Origin: Crossaster papposus | Taxonomy: Eukaryota; Echinodermata; Asteroidea; Velatida; Solasteridae | NCBI GenBank assembly: GCA_037893245.1 | Contig: JBAIAA010000543.1 | Span: 496,001-560,000, forward strand | Direction of reading: 5' to 3' | DNA length: 64,000 nt | Part shown: one piece after another, positions 50,236 through 61,195 of the stretch | How positions within the stretch are numbered: position 1 is the stretch's first letter | How the letters are laid out: every line of letters begins with the position of its first letter | The notes under the pieces: generated by a model | Database searches by the model: none | What the model saw: the letters and a program-made list of their open reading frames with translations, nothing else | What the model was told of the DNA's origin: nothing | Made by a program: the position numbers and the translations under genes

Positions 50236-53200
50236 ACTCACCTTGCTCAGACGGAACAGCAGGGGTAGAAGACAGAGATAGAGTATATCCACGTGTCTGA
50301 TCTACACCTCACTCAGCCTTCTCAGAATGAACAGCAGAGGTAGAAGACAGAGGTAGAGTATATCCATGTGTCTCACTCAGGCTGCTCAGACGGAACAGCA
50401 GAGGTAGAAGACAGATATAGGGTATATCCACGTGTCTGATCTACACCTCACCCAGCCTGCTCAGAATGAACAGCAGAGGTAGGCGACATAGATAGAGTAT
50501 ATCCACGTGTCTGATCTACACCTCACTCAGCCTGCTCAAAAGGAACAGCAGAGGTAGAAGACAGAGATAGAGTATATCCACGTGTCTCACTCACCTTGCT
50601 CAGAAAAAACAGCAGGGGTAGAAGACAGAGATATAGTATATCCACGTGTCTAACTCAGCCTACTCATAAGGAACAGCAGAGGTAGAAGACAGAGATATAG
50701 TATATCCACGTGTCTCACTCACCTTGATCAGAAGGAACAGCAGAGGTAGAAGACAGAGATAGAGTATATCCTCGTGTCTCACTCAGCCTGCTCAGAAGGA
50801 ACAGCTGAGGTTGAAGACAGAGATAGAGTATATCCACGTGTCTGATCTACACCTCACTCAGGCTGCTCAAAAGGAACAGCAGAGGTAGAAGACAGAGATA
50901 GAGTATATCCACGTGTCTGATCTACACCTCACTCAACCTGCTCAGAAGGGACAGCAGAGGTAGAATACAGAGATAGAGTATATCCACGTGTCTGATCTAC
51001 ACCTCACTCAGCCTGCTCAGAAGGAACAGCAGAGATAGAAGACAGAGATAGAGTATATCCACGTGTCTCACTCAGCCTGCTCAGAAGGAACAGCAGAGGT
51101 AGAAGACAGAGATAGAGTATATCCACGTGTCTCACTCAGGCTGCTCAGACGGAACAGCAGAGGTAGAAGACAGAGATAGAGTATATCCACGTGTCTGAAT
51201 TACACCTCACTCAGCCTGCTCAGAAGGAACAGCAGAGATAGAAGACAGAGATAGAGTATATCCACGTGTCTCACTCAGCCTGCTCAGAAGGAACAGCAGA
51301 GGTAGAAGACAGAGATAGAGTATACCCACGTGTCTCACTCACCTTGCTCAGAAGGAACAGCAGGGGTAGAAGACAGAGATAGAGTATATCCACGTGTCTG
51401 ATCTACACCTCACTCAGCCTTCTCAGAATGAACAGCAGAGGTAGAAGACAGAGGTAGAGTATATCCATGTGTCTCACTCAGGCTGCTCAGACGGAACAGC
51501 AGAGGTAGAAGACAGATATAGGGTATATCCACGTGTCTGATCTACACCTCACCCAGCCTGCTCAGAATGAACAGCAGAGGTAGGCGACATAGATAGAGTA
51601 TATCCACGTGTCTGATCTACACCTCACTCAGCCTGCTCAAAAGGAACAGCAGAGGTAGAAGACAGAGATAGAGTATATCCACGTGTCTCACTCACCTTGC
51701 TCAGAAAGAACAGCAGGGGTAGAAAACAGAGATAGAGTATATCCACGTGTCTAACTCAGCCTACTCAGAAGGAACAGCAGAGATAGAAGACAGAGATAGA
51801 GTATATCCACGTGTCTCACTCAGCCTGCTCAGAAGGAGCAGCAGAGGTAGAAGACAGAGATAGTGTATATCCACGTGTCTGATCTACACCTCACTCAGGC
51901 TGCTCAGAAGGAACAGCAGAGGTAAAAGACAGAAATAGAGTATATCCACGTGTCTGATCTACACCTCACCCAGCCTGCTCAGAATGAACAGCAGAGGTAG
52001 ACGACATAGATAGAGTATATCCACGTGTCTGATCTACACCTCACTCAGCCTGCTCAGAAGGAACAGCAGAGGTAGAAGACAGAGATAGAGTATATCCACG
52101 TGTCTCACTCACCTTGATCAGAAGGAACAGCAGAGGTAGAAGACAGAGATAGATTATATCCTCGTGTCTCACTCAGCCTGCTCAGAAGGAACAGCAGAGG
52201 TAGAAGACAGAGATAGAGTATATCCACGTGTCTGATCTACACCTCACTCAGCCTGCTCAGAAGGAACAGCAGAGGTAGAAGACAGAGATAGAGTATACCC
52301 ACGTGTCTCACTCAGCCTGATCAGAAGGAACAGCAGAGGTAGAAGACAGAGATAGAGTATATCCACGTGTCTGAATTACACCTCACTCAGCCTGCTCAGA
52401 AGGAACAGCAGAGATAGAAGACAGAGATAGAGTATATCCACGTGTCTCACTCAGCCTGCTCAGAAGGAACAGCAGGGGTAGAAGACAGAGATAGAGTATA
52501 TCCACGTGTCTGATCTACACCTCACTCAGCCTTCTCAGAATGAACAGCAGAGGTAGAAGACAGAGGTAGAGTATATCCATGTGTCTCACTCAGGCTGCTC
52601 AGACGGAACAGCAGAGGTAGAAGACAGATATAGGGTATATCCACGTGTCTGATCTACACCTCACCCAGCCTGCTCAGAATGAACAGCAGAGGTAGGCGAC
52701 ATAGATAGAGTATATCCACGTGTCTGATCTACACCTCACTCAGCCTGCTCAAAAGGAACAGCAGAGGTAGAAGACAGAGATAGAGTATATCCACGTGTCT
52801 CACTCACCTTGCTCAGAAAGAACAGCAGGGGTAGAAAACAGAGATAGAGTATATCCACGTGTCTAACTCAGCCTACTCAGAAGGAACAGCAGAGATAGAA
52901 GACAGAGATAGAGTATATCCACGTGTCTCACTCAGCCTGCTCAGAAGGAGCAGCAGAGGTAGAAGACAGAGATAGTGTATATCCACGTGTCTGATCTACA
53001 CCTCACTCAGGCTGCTCAGAAGGAACAGCAGAGGTAAAAGACAGAAATAGAGTATATCCACGTGTCTGATCTACACCTCACCCAGCCTGCTCAGAATGAA
53101 CAGCAGAGGTAGACGACATAGATAGAGTATATCCACGTGTCTGATCTACACCTCACTCAGCCTGCTCAGAAGGAACAGCAGAGGTAGAAGACAGAGATAG

Positions 53201-53984
53201 AGTATATCCACGTGTCTCACTCACCTTGATCAGAAGGAACAGCAGAGGTAGAAGACAGAGATAGATTATATCCTCGTGTCTCACTCAGCCTGCTCAGAAG
53301 GAACAGCAGAGGTAGAAGACAGAGATAGAGTATATCCACGTGTCTGATCTACACCTCACTCAGCCTGCTCAGAAGGAACAGCAGAGGTAGAAGACAGAGA
53401 TAGAGTATATCCACGTGTCTGATCTACACCTCACTCAGCCTGCTCAGAAGGAACAGCAGAGATAGAAGACAGAGATAGAGTATATCCACGTGTCTCACTC
53501 AGCCTGCTCAGAAGGAACAGCAGAGGTAGAAGACAGAGATAGAGTATACCCAAGTGTCTCACTCAGCCTGATCAGAAGGAACAGCAGAGGTAGAAGACAG
53601 ATATAGCGTATATCCACGTGTCTGAATTACACCTCACTCAGGCTGCTCAGAAGGAACAGCAGAGGTAAAAGACAGAAATAGAGTATATCCACGTGTCTGA
53701 TCTACACCTCACCCAGCCTGCTCAGAATGAACAGCAGAGGTAGACGACATAGATAGAGTATATCCACGTGTCTGATCTACACCTCACTCAGCCTGCTCAG
53801 AAGGAACAGCAGAGGTAGAAGACAGAGATAGAGTATATCCACGTGTCTCACTCACCTTGATCAGAAGGAACAGCAGAGGTAGAAGACAGAGATAGATTAT
53901 ATCCTCGTGTCTCACTCAGCCTGCTCAGAAGGAACAGCAGAGGTAGAAGACAGAGATAGAGTATATCCACGTGTCTGATCTACA
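47935..53984 (+). repeat. 6.05-kb higher-order unit, copy 1 (88 monomers)
   Basis: TCTACG at 47,991 and 54,041 is 6,050 bp apart (50 S + 38 L). After a 128-bp step the shift is a constant 6,178 bp (52 S + 38 L), seen at CCTTCTCAGAATG 50,317 (56,495), 51,418 (57,596) and 52,530 (58,708), and at ATATAGCG 53,601 (59,779). The unit carries an internal threefold block at 1,101 and 1,112 bp spacing. Confidence 0.85.
50317..53630 (+). repeat. Three 16-monomer sub-units at 1,101 and 1,112 bp spacing
   Basis: CCTTCTCAGAATG begins each sub-unit at 50,317, 51,418 and 52,530. 1,101 bp is 9 S + 7 L and 1,112 bp is 8 S + 8 L. The monomer number is the same and one S is replaced by an L. The identical pair of spacings occurs at 56,495, 57,596 and 58,708. 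Confidence 0.8.
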
Positions 53985-56900
53985 CCTCACTCAGCCTGCT
54001 CAGAAGGAACAGCAGAGGTAGAAGACAGAGATAGAGTATATCTACGTGTCTCACTCACCTTGCTCAGAAGGAACAGCAGGGGTAGAAGACAGAGATATGG
54101 TATATCCACGTGTCTCACTCAGCCTGCTCAGAAGGAACAGCAGAGGTAGAAGACAGAGATAGTGTATATCCACGTGTCTGATCTACACCTCACTCAGCCT
54201 GCTCAGAAGGAACAGCAGAGATAGAAGACAGAGATAGAGTATATCCACGTGTCTCACTCAGCCTGCTCAGAAGGAACAGCAGAGGTAGAAGACAGAGATA
54301 GAGTATACCCACGTGTCTCACTCACCTTGCTCAGAAGGAACAGCAGGGGTAGAATACAGAGATAGAGTATATCCACGTGTCTAACTTAGCCTACTCAGAA
54401 GGAACAGCAGAGGTAGAAGACAGAGATAGAGTATATCCACGTGTCTCACTCACCTTGATTAGAAGGAACAGCAGAGGTAGAAGACAGAGATAGATTATAT
54501 CCTCGTGTCTGACTCAGCCTGCTCAGAAGGAACAGCAGAGGTAGAAGACAGAGATAGAGTATATCCACGTGTCTCACTCAGCCTGCTCAAAAGGAACAAC
54601 AGAGGTAGAAGACAGAGATAGAGTATATCCACGTGTCTGATCTACACCTCACTCAGCCTGCTCAGAAGGAACAGCAGAGGTAGAAGTCAGAGATAGAGTA
54701 TATCCACGTGTCTCACTTAGGCTGCTCAGACGGAACAGCAGAGGTAGAAGACAGAGATAGAGTATATCCACGTGTCTGATCTACACCTCACTCAGCCTAC
54801 TCAGAAGGAACAGCAGAGATAAAAGACAGAGATAGAGTATATCCACGTGTCTCACTCAGCCTGCTCAGAAGGAACAGCAGAGGTAGAAGACAGAGATAGA
54901 GTATACCCACGTGTCTCACTCACCTTGCTCAGAAGGAACAGCAGGGGTAGAAGACAGAGATAGAGTATATCCACGTGTCTAACTCAGCCTACTCAGAAGG
55001 AACAGCAGAGGTAGAAGACAGAGATAGAGTATATCCACGTGTCTCACTCACCTTGATCAGAAGGAACAGCAGAGGTAGAAGACAGAGATAGATGATATCC
55101 TCGTGTCTCACTCAGCCTGCTAAGAAGGAACAGCAGAGGTAGAAGACAGAGATAGAGTATATCCACGTGTCTCACTCAGCCTGCTCAAAAGGAACAGCAG
55201 AGGTGGAAGACAGAGATAGAGTATATCCACGTGTCTGATCTACACCTCACTCAGCCTGCTCAGAAGGAACAGCAGAAGTAGAAGACAGAGATAGAGTATA
55301 TCCACGTGTCTTACTCAGGCTGCTCAGACGGAACAGCAGGGGTAGAAGACAGAGATAGAGTATGTCCACGTGTCTAACTCAGCCTACTCAGAAGGAACAG
55401 CAGAGATAGAAGACAGAGATAGAGTATATCCACGTGTCTCACTCAGCCTGCTCAGAAGGAACAGCAGAGGTAGAAGACAGAGCTAGTGTATATCCACGTG
55501 TCTGATCTACACCTCACTCAGCCTGCTCAGAAGGAACAGCAGAGGTAAAAGACAGAGATAGAGTATATCCACGTGTCTGATCTACACCTCACCCAGCCTG
55601 CTCAGAATGAACAGCAGAGGTAGACGACATAGATAGAGTATATCCACGTGTCTGATCTACACCTCACTCAGCCTGCTCAGAAGGAACAGCAGAGGTGGAA
55701 GACAGAGATAGAGTATATCCACGTGTCTCACTCACCTTGCTCAGAAAAAACAGCAGGGGTAGAAGACAGAGATATAGTATATCCACGTGTCTAACTCAGC
55801 CTACTCATAAGGAACAGCAGAGGTAGAAGACAGAGATATAGTATATCCACGTGTCTCACTCACCTTGATCAGAAGGAACAGCAGAGGTAGAAGACAGAGA
55901 TAGAGTATATCCTCGTGTCTCACTCAGCCTGCTCAGAAGGAACAGCTGAGGTTGAAGACAGAGATAGAGTATATCCATGTGTCTGATCTACACCTCACTC
56001 AGGCTGCTCAAAAGGAACAGCAGAGGTAGAAGACAGAGATAGAGTATATCCACGTGTCTGATCTACACCTCACTCAACCTGCTCAGAAGGAACAGCAGAG
56101 GTAGAATACAGAGATAGAGTATATCCACGTGTCTGATCTACACCTCACTCAGCCTGCTCAGAAGGAACAGCAGAGATAGAAGACAGAGATAGAGTATATC
56201 CACGTGTCTCACTCAGCCTGCTCAGAAGGAACAGCAGAGGTAGAAGACAGAGATAGAGTATATCCACGTGTCTCACTCAGGCTGCTCAGACGGAACAGCA
56301 GAGGTAGAAGACAGAGATAGAGTATATCCACGTGTCTGAATTACACCTCACTCAGCCTGCTCAGAAGGAACAGCAGAGGTAGAAGACAGAGATAGAGTAT
56401 ACCCACGTGTCTCACTCACCTTGCTCAGACGGAACAGCAGGGGTAGAAGACAGAGATAGAGTATATCCACGTGTCTGATCTACACCTCACTCAGCCTTCT
56501 CAGAATGAACAGCAGAGGTAGAAGACAGAGGTAGAGTATATCCATGTGTCTCACTCAGGCTGCTCAGACGGAACAGCAGAGGTAGAAGACAGATATAGGG
56601 TATATCCACGTGTCTGATCTACACCTCACCCAGCCTGCTCAGAATGAACAGCAGAGGTAGGCGACATAGATAGAGTATATCCACGTGTCTGATCTACACC
56701 TCACTCAGCCTGCTCAAAAGGAACAGCAGAGGTAGAAGACAGAGATAGAGTATATCCACGTGTCTCACTCACCTTGCTCAGAAAAAACAGCAGGGGTAGA
56801 AGACAGAGATATAGTATATCCACGTGTCTAACTCAGCCTACTCATAAGGAACAGCAGAGGTAGAAGACAGAGATATAGTATATCCACGTGTCTCACTCAC

Positions 56901-59900
56901 CTTGATCAGAAGGAACAGCAGAGGTAGAAGACAGAGATAGAGTATATCCTCGTGTCTCACTCAGCCTGCTCAGAAGGAACAGCTGAGGTTGAAGACAGAG
57001 ATAGAGTATATCCACGTGTCTGATCTACACCTCACTCAGGCTGCTCAAAAGGAACAGCAGAGGTAGAAGACAGAGATAGAGTATATCCACGTGTCTGATC
57101 TACACCTCACTCAACCTGCTCAGAAGGAACAGCAGAGGTAGAATACAGAGATAGAGTATATCCACGTGTCTGATCTACACCTCACTCAGCCTGCTCAGAA
57201 GGAACAGCAGAGATAGAAGACAGAGATAGAGTATATCCACGTGTCTCACTCAGCCTGCTCAGAAGGAACAGCAGAGGTAGAAGACAGAGATAGAGTATAT
57301 CCACGTGTCTCACTCAGGCTGCTCAGACGGAACAGCAGAGGTAGAAGACAGAGATAGAGTATATCCACGTGTCTGAATTACACCTCACTCAGCCTGCTCA
57401 GAAGGAACAGCAGAGATAGAAGACAGAGATAGAGTATATCCACGTGTCTCACTCAGCCTGCTCAGAAGGAACAGCAGAGGTAGAAGACAGAGATAGAGTA
57501 TACCCACGTGTCTCACTCACCTTGCTCAGAAGGAACAGCAGGGGTAGAAGACAGAGATAGAGTATATCCACGTGTCTGATCTACACCTCACTCAGCCTTC
57601 TCAGAATGAACAGCAGAGGTAGAAGACAGAGGTAGAGTATATCCATGTGTCTCACTCAGGCTGCTCAGACGGAACAGCAGAGGTAGAAGACAGATATAGG
57701 GTATATCCACGTGTCTGATCTACACCTCACCCAGCCTGCTCAGAATGAACAGCAGAGGTAGGCGACATAGATAGAGTATATCCACGTGTCTGATCTACAC
57801 CTCACTCAGCCTGCTCAAAAGGAACAGCAGAGGTAGAAGACAGAGATAGAGTATATCCACGTGTCTCACTCACCTTGCTCAGAAAGAACAGCAGGGGTAG
57901 AAAACAGAGATAGAGTATATCCACGTGTCTAACTCAGCCTACTCAGAAGGAACAGCAGAGATAGAAGACAGAGATAGAGTATATCCACGTGTCTCACTCA
58001 GCCTGCTCAGAAGGAGCAGCAGAGGTAGAAGACAGAGATAGTGTATATCCACGTGTCTGATCTACACCTCACTCAGGCTGCTCAGAAGGAACAGCAGAGG
58101 TAAAAGACAGAAATAGAGTATATCCACGTGTCTGATCTACACCTCACCCAGCCTGCTCAGAATGAACAGCAGAGGTAGACGACATAGATAGAGTATATCC
58201 ACGTGTCTGATCTACACCTCACTCAGCCTGCTCAGAAGGAACAGCAGAGGTAGAAGACAGAGATAGAGTATATCCACGTGTCTCACTCACCTTGATCAGA
58301 AGGAACAGCAGAGGTAGAAGACAGAGATAGATTATATCCTCGTGTCTCACTCAGCCTGCTCAGAAGGAACAGCAGAGGTAGAAGACAGAGATAGAGTATA
58401 TCCACGTGTCTGATCTACACCTCACTCAGCCTGCTCAGAAGGAACAGCAGAGGTAGAAGACAGAGATAGAGTATACCCACGTGTCTCACTCAGCCTGATC
58501 AGAAGGAACAGCAGAGGTAGAAGACAGAGATAGAGTATATCCACGTGTCTGAATTACACCTCACTCAGCCTGCTCAGAAGGAACAGCAGAGATAGAAGAC
58601 AGAGATAGAGTATATCCACGTGTCTCACTCAGCCTGCTCAGAAGGAACAGCAGGGGTAGAAGACAGAGATAGAGTATATCCACGTGTCTGATCTACACCT
58701 CACTCAGCCTTCTCAGAATGAACAGCAGAGGTAGAAGACAGAGGTAGAGTATATCCATGTGTCTCACTCAGGCTGCTCAGACGGAACAGCAGAGGTAGAA
58801 GACAGATATAGGGTATATCCACGTGTCTGATCTACACCTCACCCAGCCTGCTCAGAATGAACAGCAGAGGTAGGCGACATAGATAGAGTATATCCACGTG
58901 TCTGATCTACACCTCACTCAGCCTGCTCAAAAGGAACAGCAGAGGTAGAAGACAGAGATAGAGTATATCCACGTGTCTCACTCACCTTGCTCAGAAAGAA
59001 CAGCAGGGGTAGAAAACAGAGATAGAGTATATCCACGTGTCTAACTCAGCCTACTCAGAAGGAACAGCAGAGATAGAAGACAGAGATAGAGTATATCCAC
59101 GTGTCTCACTCAGCCTGCTCAGAAGGAGCAGCAGAGGTAGAAGACAGAGATAGTGTATATCCACGTGTCTGATCTACACCTCACTCAGGCTGCTCAGAAG
59201 GAACAGCAGAGGTAAAAGACAGAAATAGAGTATATCCACGTGTCTGATCTACACCTCACCCAGCCTGCTCAGAATGAACAGCAGAGGTAGACGACATAGA
59301 TAGAGTATATCCACGTGTCTGATCTACACCTCACTCAGCCTGCTCAGAAGGAACAGCAGAGGTAGAAGACAGAGATAGAGTATATCCACGTGTCTCACTC
59401 ACCTTGATCAGAAGGAACAGCAGAGGTAGAAGACAGAGATAGATTATATCCTCGTGTCTCACTCAGCCTGCTCAGAAGGAACAGCAGAGGTAGAAGACAG
59501 AGATAGAGTATATCCACGTGTCTGATCTACACCTCACTCAGCCTGCTCAGAAGGAACAGCAGAGGTAGAAGACAGAGATAGAGTATATCCACGTGTCTGA
59601 TCTACACCTCACTCAGCCTGCTCAGAAGGAACAGCAGAGATAGAAGACAGAGATAGAGTATATCCACGTGTCTCACTCAGCCTGCTCAGAAGGAACAGCA
59701 GAGGTAGAAGACAGAGATAGAGTATACCCACGTGTCTCACTCAGCCTGATCAGAAGGAACAGCAGAGGTAGAAGACAGATATAGCGTATATCCACGTGTC
59801 TGAATTACACCTCACTCAGGCTGCTCAGAAGGAACAGCAGAGGTAAAAGACAGAAATAGAGTATATCCACGTGTCTGATCTACACCTCACCCAGCCTGCT

Positions 59901-60162
59901 CAGAATGAACAGCAGAGGTAGACGACATAGATAGAGTATATCCACGTGTCTGATCTACACCTCACTCAGCCTGCTCAGAAGGAACAGCAGAGGTAGAAGA
60001 CAGAGATAGAGTATATCCACGTGTCTCACTCACCTTGATCAGAAGGAACAGCAGAGGTAGAAGACAGAGATAGATTATATCCTCGTGTCTCACTCAGCCT
60101 GCTCAGAAGGAACAGCAGAGGTAGAAGACAGAGATAGAGTATATCCACGTGTCTGATCTACA
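53985..60162 (+). repeat. 6.18-kb higher-order unit, copy 2 (90 monomers)
   Basis: This is the tandem partner of 47,935-53,984. Near 54,240-54,370 it holds two S monomers (one with TATACCC, one with GCAGGGGTAG) that copy 1 lacks. That monomer order is the usual one elsewhere in the array, so copy 1 probably lost them. Private changes include GCTAAGAAGG near 55,129. Confidence 0.85.
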
Positions 60163-60440
60163 CCTCACTCAGCCTGCTCAGAAGGAACAGCAGAGGTAGA
60201 AGACAGAGATAGAGTATATCCACGTGTCTGATCTACACCTCACTCAGCCTGCTCAGAAGGAACAGCAGGTATAGAAGACAGAGATAGAGTATATCCACGT
60301 GTCTCACTCAGCCTGCTCAGAAGGAACAGCAGAGGTAGAAGACAGAGATAGAGTATACCCACGTGTCTCACTCAGCCTGATCAGAAGGAACAGCAGAGGT
60401 AGAAGACAGATATAGCGTATATCCACGTGTCTGAATTACA
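59779..60440 (+). repeat. 631-bp local duplication (9 monomers)
   Basis: ATATAGCG occurs at 59,779 and 60,410 (4 S + 5 L = 631 bp), each preceded by a GCCTGATCAG monomer and followed by GAATTACACC. The first unit holds one occurrence only (53,601). A one-off GCAGGTATAG variant lies near 60,265. Confidence 0.75.
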
Positions 60441-61195
60441 CCTCAATCAGCCTGCTCAGAAGGAACAGCAGAGATAGAAGACAGAGATAGAGTATATCCA
60501 CGTGTCTCACTCAGCCTGCTCAGAAGGAACAGCAGAGGTAGAAGACAGAGATAGAGTATACCCACGTGTCTCACTCACCTTGCTCAGAAGGAACAGCAGG
60601 GGTAGAAGACAGAGATAGAGTATATCCACGTGTCTGATCTACACCTCACTCAGCCTTCTCAGAATGAACAGCAGAGGTAGAAGACAGAGGTAGAGTATAT
60701 CCATGTGTCTCACTCAGGCTGCTCAGACGGAACAGCAGAGGTAGAAGACAGAGATAGTGTATATCCACGTGTCTGATCTACACCTCACTCAGGCTGCTCA
60801 GAAGGAACAGCAGAGGTAAAAGACAGAAATAGAGTATATCCACGTGTCTGATCTACACCTCACCCAGCCTGCTCAGAATGAACAGCAGAGGTAGACGACA
60901 TAGATAGAGTATACCCACGTGTCTGATCTACACCTCACTCAGCCTGCTCAGAAGGAACAGCAGAGGTAGAAGACAGAGATAGAGTATATCCACGTGTCTC
61001 ACTCACCTTGATCAGAAGGAACAGCAGAGGTAGAAGACAGAGATAGATTATATCCTCGTGTCTCACTCAGCCTGCTCAGAAGGAACAGCAGAGGTAGAAG
61101 ACAGAGATAGAGTATATCCACGTGTCTGATCTACACCTCACTCAGCCTGCTCAGAAGGAACAGCAGAGGTAGAATACAGAGATAGAGTATATCCA
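60210..61195 (+). repeat. Short mosaic between regions E and D-like
   Basis: The region holds monomers typical of region E, with CCTTCTCAGAATG near 60,654 and AAAAGACAGAAATAG near 60,817. It is a partial X-type block. The join to region D-type sequence is near 61,195, where a GAATACAGAG monomer is followed by CTCACTCAACCTACTC. No unique sequence lies at the join. Confidence 0.7.

Larger units (their letters stand above)
45470..60210 (+). repeat. Region E: nested 2.4-kb and 6.1-kb higher-order units
   Basis: The layout is Y1, Y2, X, Y3, X'. Y1 and Y2 are tandem 2,383-bp copies, X and X' lie 6,178 bp apart, and Y3 is the counterpart of Y2. Diagnostic variants are ATCTACGTG with GATATGGTATATCC, CTAACTTAGCC, CACCTTGATTAG, GATGATATCCTCG, GAGTATGTCC, CTACTCATAAGG and CAGCTGAGGTTG. 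This is the most regular part of the window. Confidence 0.85.
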
